A DNA stretch of 64,000 bases from DASWJZ01 sp963792885 (GCA_963792885.1 CAWBXX010000004.1:1-64000), one strand, 5' to 3'; positions 17,735 to 27,320 are shown, numbered from the stretch's first letter. Numbers and translations: made by a program. Notes: generated by a model from the letters alone, not told the origin.

Positions 17735-17947
17735 CTAGGCCTTCAGGTCGTAGTCGAGGATCGCCATGGTGAAATTGTAGGACAGCTCCTCGTCCTCGTC
17801 GTCGCGATAGATCACACCTACGAACTCCTCGCCGACGAAAACCTCGGCGGAATCGTCCTTGCGCGGGCGCGCCTTGACCGCGATCAACTCGTTGGCGAAC
17901 AGGCGGCGGAGATAGCGCTCCACCTTCTTCAGCTCTTCGATGGTCAC
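17735..17947 (-). CDS. DUF3126 family protein
   Basis: A 70-residue protein, MTIEELKKVERYLRRLF then IAVKARPRKDDSAEVFVG, with a very acidic middle (RDDEDEELSY) and the end ILDYDLKA. It matches DUF3126, a small alphaproteobacterial family almost always beside cysE, as here (95 bp downstream of cysE on the same strand). No function is established. No signal peptide or membrane segment is seen. Confidence 0.88.
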   Translation of the reverse strand: MTIEELKKVERYLRRLFANELIAVKARPRKDDSAEVFVGEEFVGVIYRDDEDEELSYNFTMAILDYDLKA

Positions 17948-18042
17948 GGGACAGGTCTCGCGTTCGGGGGCGACGCCCGCCTTTTAGAACGCGAGGCGCC
18001 GAACCACAATCGCCAGAGGCGCGAGGCCAGAAGAGCGCACAG

Positions 18043-18894
18043 TCAAATGCCGGAGCCGACGTCGCTGTCGCCGTCGTTGTCGCGCAGCACCTGGTCCATG
18101 CTCCGCGCGGGCTCCGCGCATCCGGCTTGCCCGACAACCTTTGCCGGCACGCCGGCCACCGTCGCATGCGGCGGCACCGGCTTCAGCACGACAGAGCCCG
18201 CGGCGACGCGCGAGCAGCTCCCGATCTCGATGTTGCCGAGAATCTTCGCACCCGCGCCGATCAGCACGCCGCGGCGGATCTTCGGATGCCGATCACCGCT
18301 CTCTTTGCCCGTGCCGCCGAGCGTCACGTTCTGCAGGATCGAGACGTCGTCCTCGATGACAGCGGTCTCTCCGACCACAATGCCGGTTCCATGGTCGATG
18401 AAGATACCCTTCCCCATCGGCACGGCGGGGTTGATGTCGACCTGGAACACCTCCGATGCCTTGCTCTGCAGGTAGAGAGCGAAATCGACGCGCTTGTTGG
18501 CATGCAGCCAGTGCGCGAGGCGATGCGTCTGAATGGCGTGGAAGCCCTTGAAGTAGAGCACGGGCTCGAGGAAACGGCTGCATGCCGGGTCGCGGTCGTA
18601 GACGGCGACGAGGTCGGCGCGGAGCGCGATTGGATAGTCGCGGTCGCTCGCCGCCATCTCGGCGAAGGCACGGTTGACCAGGTCGCCGTCAAAGGCCGCG
18701 CTGTCCAGCCGGTCGGAGACCCGGTGCGCGACAGCATCCTCCAGCCGCTGATGGTTCAGGATGTAGGTGTAGATGAACCCGGCCAACGCCGGCTCGTCTG
18801 CAACCACCACCTCGGCCTCGGCTCGAAGCCTGTTCCAGATCGGATCCAGGGTCTCGATCGTGCCGACCGAGGGGGTCGGAGCCTTCACGTTCAT
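18043..18894 (-). CDS. cysE: Serine O-acetyltransferase
   Basis: CysE acetylates L-serine with acetyl-CoA, the first step of cysteine synthesis. The 283-residue protein has the N-terminal helical domain (LDPIWNRLRAEAE) and the left-handed beta-helix of hexapeptide repeats (VPMGKGIFIDHGTGIVVGE, then ILQNVTLGGTGKE). The catalytic His-Asp pair is in that region. The ATG at 18894 has a GGAGG six bases upstream; an ATG four codons earlier is less likely. It is followed by the DUF3126 gene. Confidence 0.96.
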   Translation of the reverse strand: MNVKAPTPSVGTIETLDPIWNRLRAEAEVVVADEPALAGFIYTYILNHQRLEDAVAHRVSDRLDSAAFDGDLVNRAFAEMAASDRDYPIALRADLVAVYDRDPACSRFLEPVLYFKGFHAIQTHRLAHWLHANKRVDFALYLQSKASEVFQVDINPAVPMGKGIFIDHGTGIVVGETAVIEDDVSILQNVTLGGTGKESGDRHPKIRRGVLIGAGAKILGNIEIGSCSRVAAGSVVLKPVPPHATVAGVPAKVVGQAGCAEPARSMDQVLRDNDGDSDVGSGI

Positions 18895-18993
18895 GTGCGC
18901 CTCCATCGGAAGCTGAACCATAGGGCATTGCACCCGTCACGGGGAGCGCATGCCATATAGGGTGAACGCCTTCTGATGGGAAGCGCGCCCTGC

Positions 18994-19746
18994 CTAATCC
19001 GGCCTGTTCAGGAAAGAAATCACGGCTGATTTGTGCCGTTTGTCGCCGACCGCCTTCATGTGATCGCGGCCCGGTATCTCGAAGGCTTCCGCGCTCGGAA
19101 TAAGCGCTGCGAGCGCTGTCGCGGAACCGGCGATTTCGTCATCCGTTCCGACTGCGACAAGCACCGGCACGGCGATTTTCGCGACTTCGGCCGCCGCGAG
19201 GCGGCGACGCGAGCCGAGGATGCACGCTGCGAGCGCCTCGCGGTCGCTCTTCGTCTGCTCCGCGAAGACGCGGTAGCCGCGCGCACCGGGGTCGCTCACC
19301 TCGTCGACCAATTCCGCCCGAAGCGCAGCGGCAATGAGCTCCGGATCGCCCACGCCCTTGACCATGGCGTCGCCGAGCCCGCTGAAGACTACGCGCCGGA
19401 CGCGCTCCGGATGCGCCAGCGCAAGGCACGCCGCAATCCGCGCGCCCATCGAGTAACCGATCACATCGGCGCGCTCGATGCCCAGATGGTCGAGCAGGCG
19501 CCGCGAATCCTCCGCCACGATTCCGGGATCGTAGACGGCGGGGTCATGTGGCTTGCCGCTCTTTCCGTGACCGCGATTGTCGAGCGCGATCACCCGCCGG
19601 CCTGCGGCCTGAAGATCGCGCACCCAGGAGGTCGAGACCCAGTTGACGTCGGCATTCGACCCAAAACCGTGGATAAGGAGCGTCGGCGGCCCCTGCCCCA
19701 CGTCGAGGTAGGCGATCTCGACGCCGTCTGAATCGAACCTTTGCAC
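18994..19746 (-). CDS. Alpha/beta hydrolase
   Basis: A 250-residue cytoplasmic alpha/beta hydrolase. The oxyanion region is LLIHGFGSN, the nucleophile serine is in GYSMGAR (about residue 96), the acid is probably in VGTDDEIAG and the histidine in PGRDHMKAV. ALDNRGHGKSGKP is the typical second strand. The start is probably the GTG at 19746 (VQRFDSDGVEIAY), where homology begins; an upstream open frame runs into the next gene and is not supported. The substrate is unknown. Confidence 0.85.
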   Translation of the reverse strand: MQRFDSDGVEIAYLDVGQGPPTLLIHGFGSNADVNWVSTSWVRDLQAAGRRVIALDNRGHGKSGKPHDPAVYDPGIVAEDSRRLLDHLGIERADVIGYSMGARIAACLALAHPERVRRVVFSGLGDAMVKGVGDPELIAAALRAELVDEVSDPGARGYRVFAEQTKSDREALAACILGSRRRLAAAEVAKIAVPVLVAVGTDDEIAGSATALAALIPSAEAFEIPGRDHMKAVGDKRHKSAVISFLNRPD

Positions 19747-19876
19747 GCGCGCTTCTGTTCCCGGGTTGCCGGCGGACGCTACACGACGCCTCCGGCGCAA
19801 CAAAGTGCCGCGCCGGCTTGTCCTCCCCGCCTCGGCGGCTATTGTCCGCCCCGCAGGCAAAGCCTGGGGAGAAGCC

Positions 19877-20119
19877 ATGGCCGAGGGCATCGTTCCGCAC
19901 TTCCACAACGACGCGGGCGTCGATTCAATCAAGATCGGTGCGCGCGAGTTCATGTGCGTCGGCGCGCTTCCGCCCTTCGACCACCCGCACGTCTTCATCG
20001 ACATGGGCGATGACGACGAGGCGGTCTGCCCCTACTGCTCGACGGTCTACCGCTACGATTCCGGCCTGAAGCCCACGCAAACGCAGCCGCCCGACTGCCT
20101 CTATCGACCCGCTGCCTGA
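19877..20119 (+). CDS. Zinc-finger protein, zf-CHCC (NDUFS6-like)
   Basis: An 80-residue protein of the zf-CHCC family. The end VCPYCSTVYRY supplies two cysteines; the others come from FMCVG and the H of DHPHVFIDMG. It is homologous to the mitochondrial complex I accessory subunit NDUFS6, and in alphaproteobacteria it is thought to help complex I assembly. The ATG at 19877 follows GGGGAGAAG. It lies seven bases upstream of the flavin monooxygenase gene. Confidence 0.88.
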   Translation: MAEGIVPHFHNDAGVDSIKIGAREFMCVGALPPFDHPHVFIDMGDDDEAVCPYCSTVYRYDSGLKPTQTQPPDCLYRPAA

Positions 20120-20125
20120 GACGCG

Positions 20126-21248
20126 ATGCACATTGCCGTCGCCGGTGGTGGCATTGCGGGTCTGACTGCGGCGCTGGCGCTCGCCGCGCGCGGCTTCTCC
20201 GTCTCGCTCTTCGAGCGCGCCACGCGGCTTGAGGAGGTCGGCGCCGGCATCCAGCTTTCGCCCAACGCGATGGCCGTGCTTCAACGCCTCGGCGTGATGC
20301 AGGCACTCGAAGGCCGTCTCTCCGAACCGGAGGCACTCGTCATCCGAAGCGCGCAAAGCGGCGCGGCGATCGCGAGGCTGCCGCTCGGCAAGACGGCGCG
20401 CGAGCGCTACGGCGCGCCCTACTGCACACTGCACCGCGCCGACCTGCAGGACGCGCTCGTTGCGACGGCGCGGCAAGTTCTCGCTATCAGCTTCGACCTC
20501 GGCGCTGAGGTGGCCGAAATCAGGGCGGAGGACGACGGCGTCGCATTCTCCGCCGGCGGGCTTGAGCGCAAGGCCGACGTCCTCGTCGCAGCGGACGGCA
20601 TCCATTCACGCGTCCGCACTGGCTATTTCGGACATCCGGGGCCGGTGCCGTTCGGGCGGAGCGCCTGGCGCGCGACGCTGCTGGCATCGAAAGTCGCCGG
20701 TCTCGTGCCGCTCGACGTGACCGGGCTTTGGCTCGGGGCCGGCATCCATCTCGTGCACTACCCCGTGCGGAGGCGGCGAGAGCCTCAACGTCGTCGTTAT
20801 CGCGCACGGCAGCGCCAAGGTTCCGCCGGCCGAGCGCTTCGGCAGTGCCGCGCAGCGCGTGATCGATGCGGTCTCCGAATGGACGCCGTGGCCGCTCATG
20901 CATGTCGACGCAGCGCGTCCGTGGACGCGCGGACGCGTGGCGTTGGTTGGCGACGCCGCGCATGCGATGGCGCCGAGCGCCGCGCAAGGCGGAGCGCAGG
21001 CAATCGAAGATGCGTGGGTGCTCGCGAAGTCTCTGGCCGAAATTGAAAGCGCTGAGGAAGCGCTCGCAGCGTTCGAGCGCGCGCGTCGCCCGCGCGTCGC
21101 CCGCGTCGTGTCGGAATCGCGCCGCAATCTGAACACTTATGAATTGCGCGGCCCAGCCGCAGTCTTACGAAATATTGTTCTGAGCGCTTTGCCGGCTAGT
21201 CTCTTCGCGTCACGTCTAGATTGGCTTTTCGGCTGGCAGCCGGAGTAG
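20126..21248 (+). CDS. FAD-dependent monooxygenase (salicylate hydroxylase/UbiH type), frameshifted
   Basis: A class A flavoprotein monooxygenase. It has the Rossmann motif GGGIAGLTAALALAARG at residues 8-24, the DG motif VLVAADGIHSRVR and the GD motif RVALVGDAAHAMAPSAAQG. It uses NAD(P)H and O2 to hydroxylate an aromatic or related substrate. An extra A at 20771 breaks the frame after HYPVR; without it GGESLNVVVIA continues and the protein is 373 residues. The substrate is unknown. It follows the zf-CHCC gene by seven bases. Confidence 0.85.
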
Positions 21249-21381
21249 TTCGCCAGCTTCATTCTTCGCGGGGAACGTCCCGCCCTCACGGACATTGTTA
21301 CAGCGCAACGCCTGCGGCGGACGAATTCAAACGTCGCTCGGTGGAAATTGCGCATCAGCGATGCACGAAGGAGGTTGAACA

Positions 21382-22761
21382 ATGATCCGGAAACTGATGG
21401 CAGGCAGCGCGCTGCTTGCATTGATGAGCGCCGGCGCGATCAGCGCGGCGACAGCCGAGGACACGGCCACGAAGCCCGCGGTCGTCCAGGGCGCGACGAC
21501 CAACGACGCCAGCAAGACGGCTGCGAACGACAAGCTCGTTCCTGAGTCGCCCACCCTCGCCACGGCCTTCATCGGCCGCTCCGTCTATTCGAGCAATGAC
21601 CCGGAATCCGATACGATCGGCGACGTGAACGACCTGATCATCGGCGATGACGGCGCGATCACCGACGCGGTGGTTGGTGTCGGCGGTTTCCTCGGCATTG
21701 GGGAGAAGGATGTCGCGGTGCCGTTCGACCAGCTTCAGGTCGTCGAGCGCGACGGCGAGATCCGCCTGATCTACGCGGCGACCCGCGAGCAGCTCGAGGC
21801 CGCGCCGGCCGTCGATCTGACCGCCTACGATCCGGCTGCGCGCTTCTCCAAGCAGCAGGACGCGATGAACGCGGCCGCCCAGCCCGACGCGGCAACCGTC
21901 CCGCTCGCCCCGGCTGCGGTCCCGGCCGACAATATGGCCGCAGCCCCGCAGCATGACGTGACGGCCGCCCCCGCCGACCAGATGGCAGCAACGGAGAGCG
22001 CGCCTGCGACGAGTTCCGAGGCGGGGTTCCTGAATGGCAGCCCCGACCAGGTTCGTGCCACGAGCCTGATGGGCAAGTCGGTCTATGGGCCGGAAGACCA
22101 GAGCATCGGCGAGGTCTCCGACCTGGTGTTCGAGAAGGACGGCGGCACTCGCGTCGCCTTGGTCGACGTCGGCGGTTTCCTCGGCATAGGCGAGAAGACT
22201 GTCGCGATCCCGTTCGACGAGTTGCATATCACCCAGGCCGACGCCGCGGCGGAGCCGCGCGTCACCGTGGCGATGACCAAGGATCAGCTGGAGCAGCTCC
22301 CGACCTATGAGCCGGTCGACACCGCGGCAGCCACGCATGCTGCTAAGCCGACGGACAACATGGCTGCAGCGGACACCCCCGCCGTGCCCCCGGCAACGGT
22401 CGATCAGGCGAACCAGATGGCGGCGAATCCAAGTCAGATGACGACCGGAGCCATCCCCGCCACAGCGCCGACTTTCGAGGCGCAGCAGGTGGCCGCCAGC
22501 GATCTGATCGGCACGAGCGTCTACGGTAAAGACGACGCCAATCTCGGGGAGGTCAGCGACGTCGTATTCGACCCGAGCGGCAAGATCGATGCAGTTGTGG
22601 TCGACGTCGGCGGCTTCCTCGGCATCGGCGAGAAGCCCGTCGCGCTCGACTTCAAGACGCTCGACATCCGCACCGACCAGGGCGGCAACCTGATCGTGGC
22701 TGTGAACGCCACGAAGGATCAGCTCGACCAGGCGCCGACCTACGAAGTGTCGATGGAGTAG
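21382..22761 (+). CDS. Exported triple PRC-barrel protein
   Basis: A 459-residue protein with a signal peptide (residues 1-24, ending ISAATAE). Three PRC-barrel domains follow at about residues 55-120, 220-300 and 370-455. Each contains a near-identical core (GVGGFLGIGEKDVAVPF, DVGGFLGIGEKTVAIPF, DVGGFLGIGEKPVALDF). The linkers are Ala/Pro/Gln/Met-rich with repeated DNMAAA and DQMAA units. It is probably periplasmic. PRC barrels bind RNA or proteins elsewhere, but exported versions have no known function. A GGAGG ribosome site precedes the ATG, and a clean terminator follows. Confidence 0.88.
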   Translation: MIRKLMAGSALLALMSAGAISAATAEDTATKPAVVQGATTNDASKTAANDKLVPESPTLATAFIGRSVYSSNDPESDTIGDVNDLIIGDDGAITDAVVGVGGFLGIGEKDVAVPFDQLQVVERDGEIRLIYAATREQLEAAPAVDLTAYDPAARFSKQQDAMNAAAQPDAATVPLAPAAVPADNMAAAPQHDVTAAPADQMAATESAPATSSEAGFLNGSPDQVRATSLMGKSVYGPEDQSIGEVSDLVFEKDGGTRVALVDVGGFLGIGEKTVAIPFDELHITQADAAAEPRVTVAMTKDQLEQLPTYEPVDTAAATHAAKPTDNMAAADTPAVPPATVDQANQMAANPSQMTTGAIPATAPTFEAQQVAASDLIGTSVYGKDDANLGEVSDVVFDPSGKIDAVVVDVGGFLGIGEKPVALDFKTLDIRTDQGGNLIVAVNATKDQLDQAPTYEVSME

Positions 22762-22786
22762 TCGCTTCGCCGAGCAGAAACATGGG

Positions 22787-22815
22787 GAGCCCGCCGACTG
22801 GCGGGCTTCCTTTTT
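22787..22815 (+). terminator. Rho-independent terminator after PRC-barrel gene
   Basis: gagcccgcc pairs with ggcgggcttc around a gact loop and is followed by five T residues, 26 bases after the PRC-barrel stop. On the other strand it could also end the ThuA transcript, since it lies four bases past that stop. Confidence 0.8.
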
Positions 22816-22819
22816 GCTC

Positions 22820-23479
22820 CTAGCGCGCCTCGTCCTCGCCGCGTGCCGCCCACAGCATGCCGCGGCGAAGGATCGTCTTCATCTCCGGCACATCGAACTC
22901 CTTCGAGACGTGCCCGAGCGATGAATAGAAGACGCGGCCCTTGCCGTGATGCCTCTTCCAGACGACCGGCATGACCACATCCTTCGTCCACCAGGCATGC
23001 TCGCCGCTGAAGGTGGTCGTCGCCAGCACCTCGATCGAAGGATCGACGTGCATGTAGTACTGCTCGGAGGTGTAGGGAAAACTCTTGATACCCTCCATCA
23101 CGGGATCGTCCGGCTTCGCCACGTCGACGCGATAGTCGATGATGTTGCCAGGATGCGCGACCCACTGTCCGCCACACATGAATTGATAGTCGACAGACTC
23201 GCGGAAGGCGTCGCACATGCCGCCGTGATAGCCGGCAAGCCCGACCCCGCCTTCAACCGCCTTGGTGAGGTTCTGCACCTCTTCCTTCTCGATCTTCGAC
23301 ATCGTGTAGATCGGCACGATGAGGCTTAAGTCCTTGATCGACGGATCGGCGAAGGCTTCGGTCGTCGTTTCCACATAGACCTTGAAACCGTCGCCTTCGA
23401 GCATGTCCCCGATGATCTTGGCGCACTGCTCGGGCTCATGGCCGCTCCAGCCGCCCCATACGATGAGCGCTTCTCGCAT
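22820..23479 (-). CDS. ThuA domain protein
   Basis: A 219-residue ThuA-like protein. This glutamine-amidotransferase-like fold is named after the rhizobial trehalose-utilisation gene. The start MREALIVWGGWSGHEP and the core GGVGLAGYHGGMCDAF are typical, as is the end HHGKGRVFYSSLGH. The ATG at 23479 has GGAGG five bases upstream. It lies 16 bp after the Gfo/Idh gene on the same strand. Biochemical role unknown; linkage suggests sugar catabolism. Confidence 0.9.
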   Translation of the reverse strand: MREALIVWGGWSGHEPEQCAKIIGDMLEGDGFKVYVETTTEAFADPSIKDLSLIVPIYTMSKIEKEEVQNLTKAVEGGVGLAGYHGGMCDAFRESVDYQFMCGGQWVAHPGNIIDYRVDVAKPDDPVMEGIKSFPYTSEQYYMHVDPSIEVLATTTFSGEHAWWTKDVVMPVVWKRHHGKGRVFYSSLGHVSKEFDVPEMKTILRRGMLWAARGEDEAR

Positions 23480-23495
23480 TCCTACCTCCAGGTCG

Positions 23496-24596
23496 TCAGG
23501 CCGCGAGCTTCCGCCGCGCGAGGCTTTCCGCGATCGGCGCCGGCCGCTCCGGCCGTGTTGAGATTTCGATCGCACGCCCGCTCTCCGACGAGCGGCCAAA
23601 CGCCTCCATCACTTCGAGCACGTGCAGCGCCAAGTCGCCGCTCGCCCGATGGGGCCGGTTCGAGCGGATCGCATGCGCCATGTCGGCAAGCCCGATCGAG
23701 CGGTAGTTGCCGTCCGCGTAAGGAAGCTCCGTCTTCAGCGTCGCCCACTTGTCCTTCTCCGCCGCAAACTCGATGTCGCCGCCGAAGGTGTTCGGGTCGG
23801 GCACCGCGAGCGAACCCTTCGTGCCGTAAATCTCGATCGGTCGATGCCGGTGCGCAGACACGTCGAAGCTCATGCCGATCTGCACCACCGCACCGGAGAC
23901 GAATGCCATCGCGCCGACGACGTGGGTCGGCACTTCTACAGGTATCGTCTCGCCGAAGCGCGGCTTCGAGGTGATCGTGCGTGTCTTTCGAAGCATCGTC
24001 GCCATGCCGGAGACGCGTGCCACCGGCCCGAGCAGATTGACGAGATCGGTGATGTAATAGGGGCCCATGTCTAGCATCGGCCCGCCGCCTGCTTCGTAGT
24101 AGAACGCCGGCGCCGGATGCCAGCGCTCGTGCCCCGGGCACATGAAATAGGCGGTGCCGCCTACCGGATCGCCGATCTTGCCGGCATCGATCAGCTTCCG
24201 GCAGGTCTGGTGCGAGCCGCCGAGGAAGGTGTCGGGCGCGGAGCCCACACGGAGCCCCTTCTTCGCCGCGCGCTCCATCAGCTTCTTGCCGTCCTTGAAG
24301 AGAACGCCGAGCGGCTTCTCAGAGTAGACGTGCTTGCCGGCCTCGAGCGCCTTCAGCCCGACTTCGACATGCGCTTTCGGCACCGTGAGATTGAGCACGA
24401 TCTCGATCGTCGGGTCCGCGAGCAGCGCCTCGACGCTTGTCGCCTTGAGGCCGAATTCCGTCGCCCGCGCCTCGGCCGCCGACGGCACCATGTCGGCAAG
24501 CGCGCGTATGTCGAGAATTGGGAACCCCTTCGCGGCGGTGAGATAGGCGCCCGAGATGACGCCGCATCCGATCACGCCCACGCCGACTTTGCTCAT
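23496..24596 (-). CDS. Gfo/Idh/MocA family oxidoreductase
   Basis: A 366-residue NAD(P)-dependent dehydrogenase. The Rossmann motif GVIGCGVISGAYLTAA is at residues 6-21, then EKPLGVLFKDGKKLMERA carries the conserved lysine of the catalytic EKP motif. Members oxidise sugars, inositols or aldoses. The start overlaps the ROK regulator stop (ATGA), and ThuA follows, so ROK-Gfo-ThuA form one minus-strand operon. The substrate is unknown, presumably the sugar imported by the divergent ABC system. Confidence 0.93.
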   Translation of the reverse strand: MSKVGVGVIGCGVISGAYLTAAKGFPILDIRALADMVPSAAEARATEFGLKATSVEALLADPTIEIVLNLTVPKAHVEVGLKALEAGKHVYSEKPLGVLFKDGKKLMERAAKKGLRVGSAPDTFLGGSHQTCRKLIDAGKIGDPVGGTAYFMCPGHERWHPAPAFYYEAGGGPMLDMGPYYITDLVNLLGPVARVSGMATMLRKTRTITSKPRFGETIPVEVPTHVVGAMAFVSGAVVQIGMSFDVSAHRHRPIEIYGTKGSLAVPDPNTFGGDIEFAAEKDKWATLKTELPYADGNYRSIGLADMAHAIRSNRPHRASGDLALHVLEVMEAFGRSSESGRAIEISTRPERPAPIAESLARRKLAA

Positions 24597-25840
24597 TTTG
24601 CCTCGCGTTCCGATCCGTTGTTTGAATGGCGCGGCCTGGCCGGGCCGGTCGTGCTCCAGGGCGCGCCGTAAAGCTCCTTCAGCGCCGCCGCCGCCGCGCC
24701 GCGAGCCCAGGCCGTATCGTCGGCCTCTCCGTCGACCGCGATCTCCGACACGTCGGCGAGCCAGCCGGGAAGGGTGCGGTCGAGCGCGCTTCTGAGCGCG
24801 GTCATCAGCGGCTCGCCGAGCGCCAGCGTCGAACCGACGATGACGACGCGCGGCGGCGCGAAGAGCGTGATGAGATTGGCCACCGCAAGCCCCAGCGCTT
24901 CACCTGCCCGAAGGGCCGACGCGGTCAGAGCGTTGTCGCCCGCGGCGACGCGCTCGCCCGCAAGGCGCATGGCATGGCCAAGACGCATGGCCTCGCGGAA
25001 CTCCGGCTTGCCGGCGACCGGTGAAAGGATCGCCGGCTCCGTCGCCTGATCGGTAAGGCGCGAGACGGCGGCATCGCCGTTCCCGCCCGATGACATGACG
25101 AGGTCGCCGAGATTGAAGCTGATCCCCTTGGCGCCACGGAAGAGCTCGCCGCCGTGCATGACGCCGAGGCCGAGCGAATGCTCCGCCGTCACGACCACGA
25201 AGTCGTCGAGGTCGCGGCAGCGGCGGAACCAATGCTCGCCGATCGTGATAGCGTTGGCGTCGCTTTCGATCAGCGTCGATAGACCCAACCGCTCGAAAAG
25301 CGCCTCCCGGAAAGGCACGTTGCTGTCGCGCAGGATCGGGCTGTGCCGGACGATGCCCGTCGCATGTTCGACGACGCCGGGCAGAGCGACGCAAAGGCTC
25401 TCGACGCGATCGAGCGTCAGCCCGGCGTCCGCCACGCAGCGCCTGACGCCGTCCTCGACGAGATCAGCGATAACCTCCGCGGGCTGGCGATCGACGCGCA
25501 CCGGCTGCGTCAGCTCAGCGAGCACGTCGCCCTGGAAGTCGGTGACGACGTGCACGATGCGGGTCGTCGCGATCTTGACGCCGACCACGCGCGCCGCGTC
25601 GGGGTTGAGCTCGAGCAGCACGCGCGGGCGGCCTCGCGTCGCGTCCCTGACCGCGCCCATCTGGCGCGTGACGATTAGCCGGTCGTCGAGCAGCGCTGCC
25701 GTGATCGCCGACACGGTGGTCGGACTGAGTTCGGTTCGCTCGCAGATCTCGACGCGCGCGATAGGGCCATGCCGACGGATCGCATCCATCACGTGGAAGC
25801 GATTGATCGCCCGCATGAATTCTGGGTCGGCCGTCTTCAT
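24593..25840 (-). CDS. ROK-family transcriptional regulator
   Basis: A 415-residue regulator. The winged helix lies at about residues 10-75 (RVEICERTELSPTTVSAIT), followed by a ROK fold with ESDANAITIGEHW. The zinc motif and the ATP-site glycines of the kinases are degenerate (LGLGVMHGGELFRGAKG, then ISFNLGDLV), so it is a sensor, not a kinase. I start at MKTADPEF (25840); about 32 codons upstream stay open without support. It is divergent from the binding-protein gene and probably represses both sides from the 25.85-26.06 kb interval. Confidence 0.88.
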   Translation of the reverse strand: MKTADPEFMRAINRFHVMDAIRRHGPIARVEICERTELSPTTVSAITAALLDDRLIVTRQMGAVRDATRGRPRVLLELNPDAARVVGVKIATTRIVHVVTDFQGDVLAELTQPVRVDRQPAEVIADLVEDGVRRCVADAGLTLDRVESLCVALPGVVEHATGIVRHSPILRDSNVPFREALFERLGLSTLIESDANAITIGEHWFRRCRDLDDFVVVTAEHSLGLGVMHGGELFRGAKGISFNLGDLVMSSGGNGDAAVSRLTDQATEPAILSPVAGKPEFREAMRLGHAMRLAGERVAAGDNALTASALRAGEALGLAVANLITLFAPPRVVIVGSTLALGEPLMTALRSALDRTLPGWLADVSEIAVDGEADDTAWARGAAAAALKELYGAPWSTTGPARPRHSNNGSEREAK

Positions 25841-25964
25841 CGGTCGCGAATTCGCCCTGCCGGCCTTATTGGGAGTTACTCCGGGCCATTGATTTAATCC
25901 TCCACGAGGATCGCGAAAGTCAATGCCGTGTCGCAACAGCGTGCGGGCATCGTGCGATTGCCGC

Positions 25965-26034
25965 TTGACATGAGAACCGCCCCGTCGAACATTTATTTTG
26001 CGATACGAAAAAATGCCGGAATGCGGATTCCGGC
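25965..26034 (+). promoter_or_regulatory. Candidate promoter, operator and leader hairpin of the sugar importer
   Basis: TTGACA at 25965-25970 is a perfect -35; a -10 is uncertain (catttat at 25990, 19 bases away). An AT-rich, partly symmetric stretch (atttattttgcgatacg to aaaaaat, 25991-26013) could be the ROK operator. A perfect inverted repeat, gccggaat with attccggc around gcgg (26015-26034), lies in the leader 27 bases before the start codon. Confidence 0.4.
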
Positions 26035-26061
26035 GAGAAGTCTCATCAGGGAGGATATTCG

Positions 26062-27309
26062 ATGCTCATGAAAGCGCTTGCCGGCGCGGGCTTGGCCTTG
26101 GCCTTCAGCCTGGCGCCCGCGTTCGCCGACGACGTCACCGTCCGTCTGCTCCACGTCAACGTCACCGGCGACCCCTTCTGGAAACAGGTCGCGGAGGACT
26201 ACAACGCCTCACATCCGGGCGTGAAGGTCATCGTCGACTACATGGAGAACGAGGCTTACAAGGCCAAGCTCCCGACGCTGCTCCAGTCCGACGACCGCCC
26301 CGACATCATCTATTCGTGGGCCGGCGGCGTGATGCGCGCACAGGTCGAGGCCGGCTACATCAAGGACATCAGCGAGTACAAGGCCGACTTCGACAAGGCC
26401 ATCTACGCCGCACCGCTCGACGCCTATGTCGTCGACGGCAAGCTCTACGGCATTTCAATGCAGCTTTCCGACGTTTCGATCATCTACAACAAGGAACTGC
26501 TGGCGAAGGCGGGCGTTGACCCGGCTTCCATGGCGACGTGGCAGGGATTCCTCGATGCCGTGAAGAAGCTCAAGGACGCGGGCATCACGCCGCTGATCAT
26601 GGGTGGCGGCGACAAATGGCCGATGCACTTCGTCTGGTCCTACCTCTTGATGCGCATCGGCGGACCCGACGTTCTGACGACCGCGGAGACCACCAAAGAC
26701 GGCTTCCTTGCGCAGCCCTTCATCGATGCCGGCACCAGGCTGAAGGAGCTCGCCGATCTTGAGCCGTTCCAGGAGGGTTGGCTCGGCACCAAATACCTTC
26801 CGTCGCAGGGCATGTTCGGTGACGGCAAGGCCGCAATGGCGATCCAGCTCAACGGCTTCATGCAGGGTCAGCAGAAGAACGCCACCGACGGCAAGGGCAT
26901 CCCCTTCGACAATATCGGTCTCGCGCTCTTCCCCACCGTCGACGGCGGCAAGGGCAAGGTCACCGACGTGTTCGGCGGCGTGCAGGGCTTCCTCGTCACC
27001 AAGGACGCACCCCCGGAGGCCATCGACTTCTTGAAGTTCTTCGCGACGCCCGAAGAGCAGAAGGCGGCGGCGGAAGCCGGTGTCTATGTGCCGGCGGTCA
27101 AGGGTACCGACGGGTTCATCAAGAATCCGCTGGTCGCCGAGGTCGCTCAGACGCTGTCGAGTGCCACCTGGCTGCAGAACTTCCTCGATCAAGACCTCGG
27201 GCCTTCCGTCGGTCGCGTCGTCAACGACGTCTCGGTGGCGATCGCCGCCGGCGACATGACGCCCGAAGAAGGCGCCCAGCAAATCCAGGACGCCTGGGAC
27301 CAGCAGTAG
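26062..27309 (+). CDS. Extracellular solute-binding protein, family 1 (sugar ABC importer)
   Basis: A 415-residue periplasmic receptor with a Sec signal peptide (residues 1-21, ending PAFAD). The mature N-terminus VTVRLLHVNVTGDPFWKQV and the central IIYNKELLAKAGVDP are typical of CUT1 receptors. GGAGG lies ahead of the ATG. It is the first gene of a plus-strand importer operon with two permeases but no ATPase. A 10-bp hairpin follows its stop. The divergent Gfo/Idh and ThuA genes suggest a sugar or polyol ligand. Confidence 0.93.
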   Translation: MLMKALAGAGLALAFSLAPAFADDVTVRLLHVNVTGDPFWKQVAEDYNASHPGVKVIVDYMENEAYKAKLPTLLQSDDRPDIIYSWAGGVMRAQVEAGYIKDISEYKADFDKAIYAAPLDAYVVDGKLYGISMQLSDVSIIYNKELLAKAGVDPASMATWQGFLDAVKKLKDAGITPLIMGGGDKWPMHFVWSYLLMRIGGPDVLTTAETTKDGFLAQPFIDAGTRLKELADLEPFQEGWLGTKYLPSQGMFGDGKAAMAIQLNGFMQGQQKNATDGKGIPFDNIGLALFPTVDGGKGKVTDVFGGVQGFLVTKDAPPEAIDFLKFFATPEEQKAAAEAGVYVPAVKGTDGFIKNPLVAEVAQTLSSATWLQNFLDQDLGPSVGRVVNDVSVAIAAGDMTPEEGAQQIQDAWDQQ

Positions 27310-27320
27310 ACCGCTCTCCG

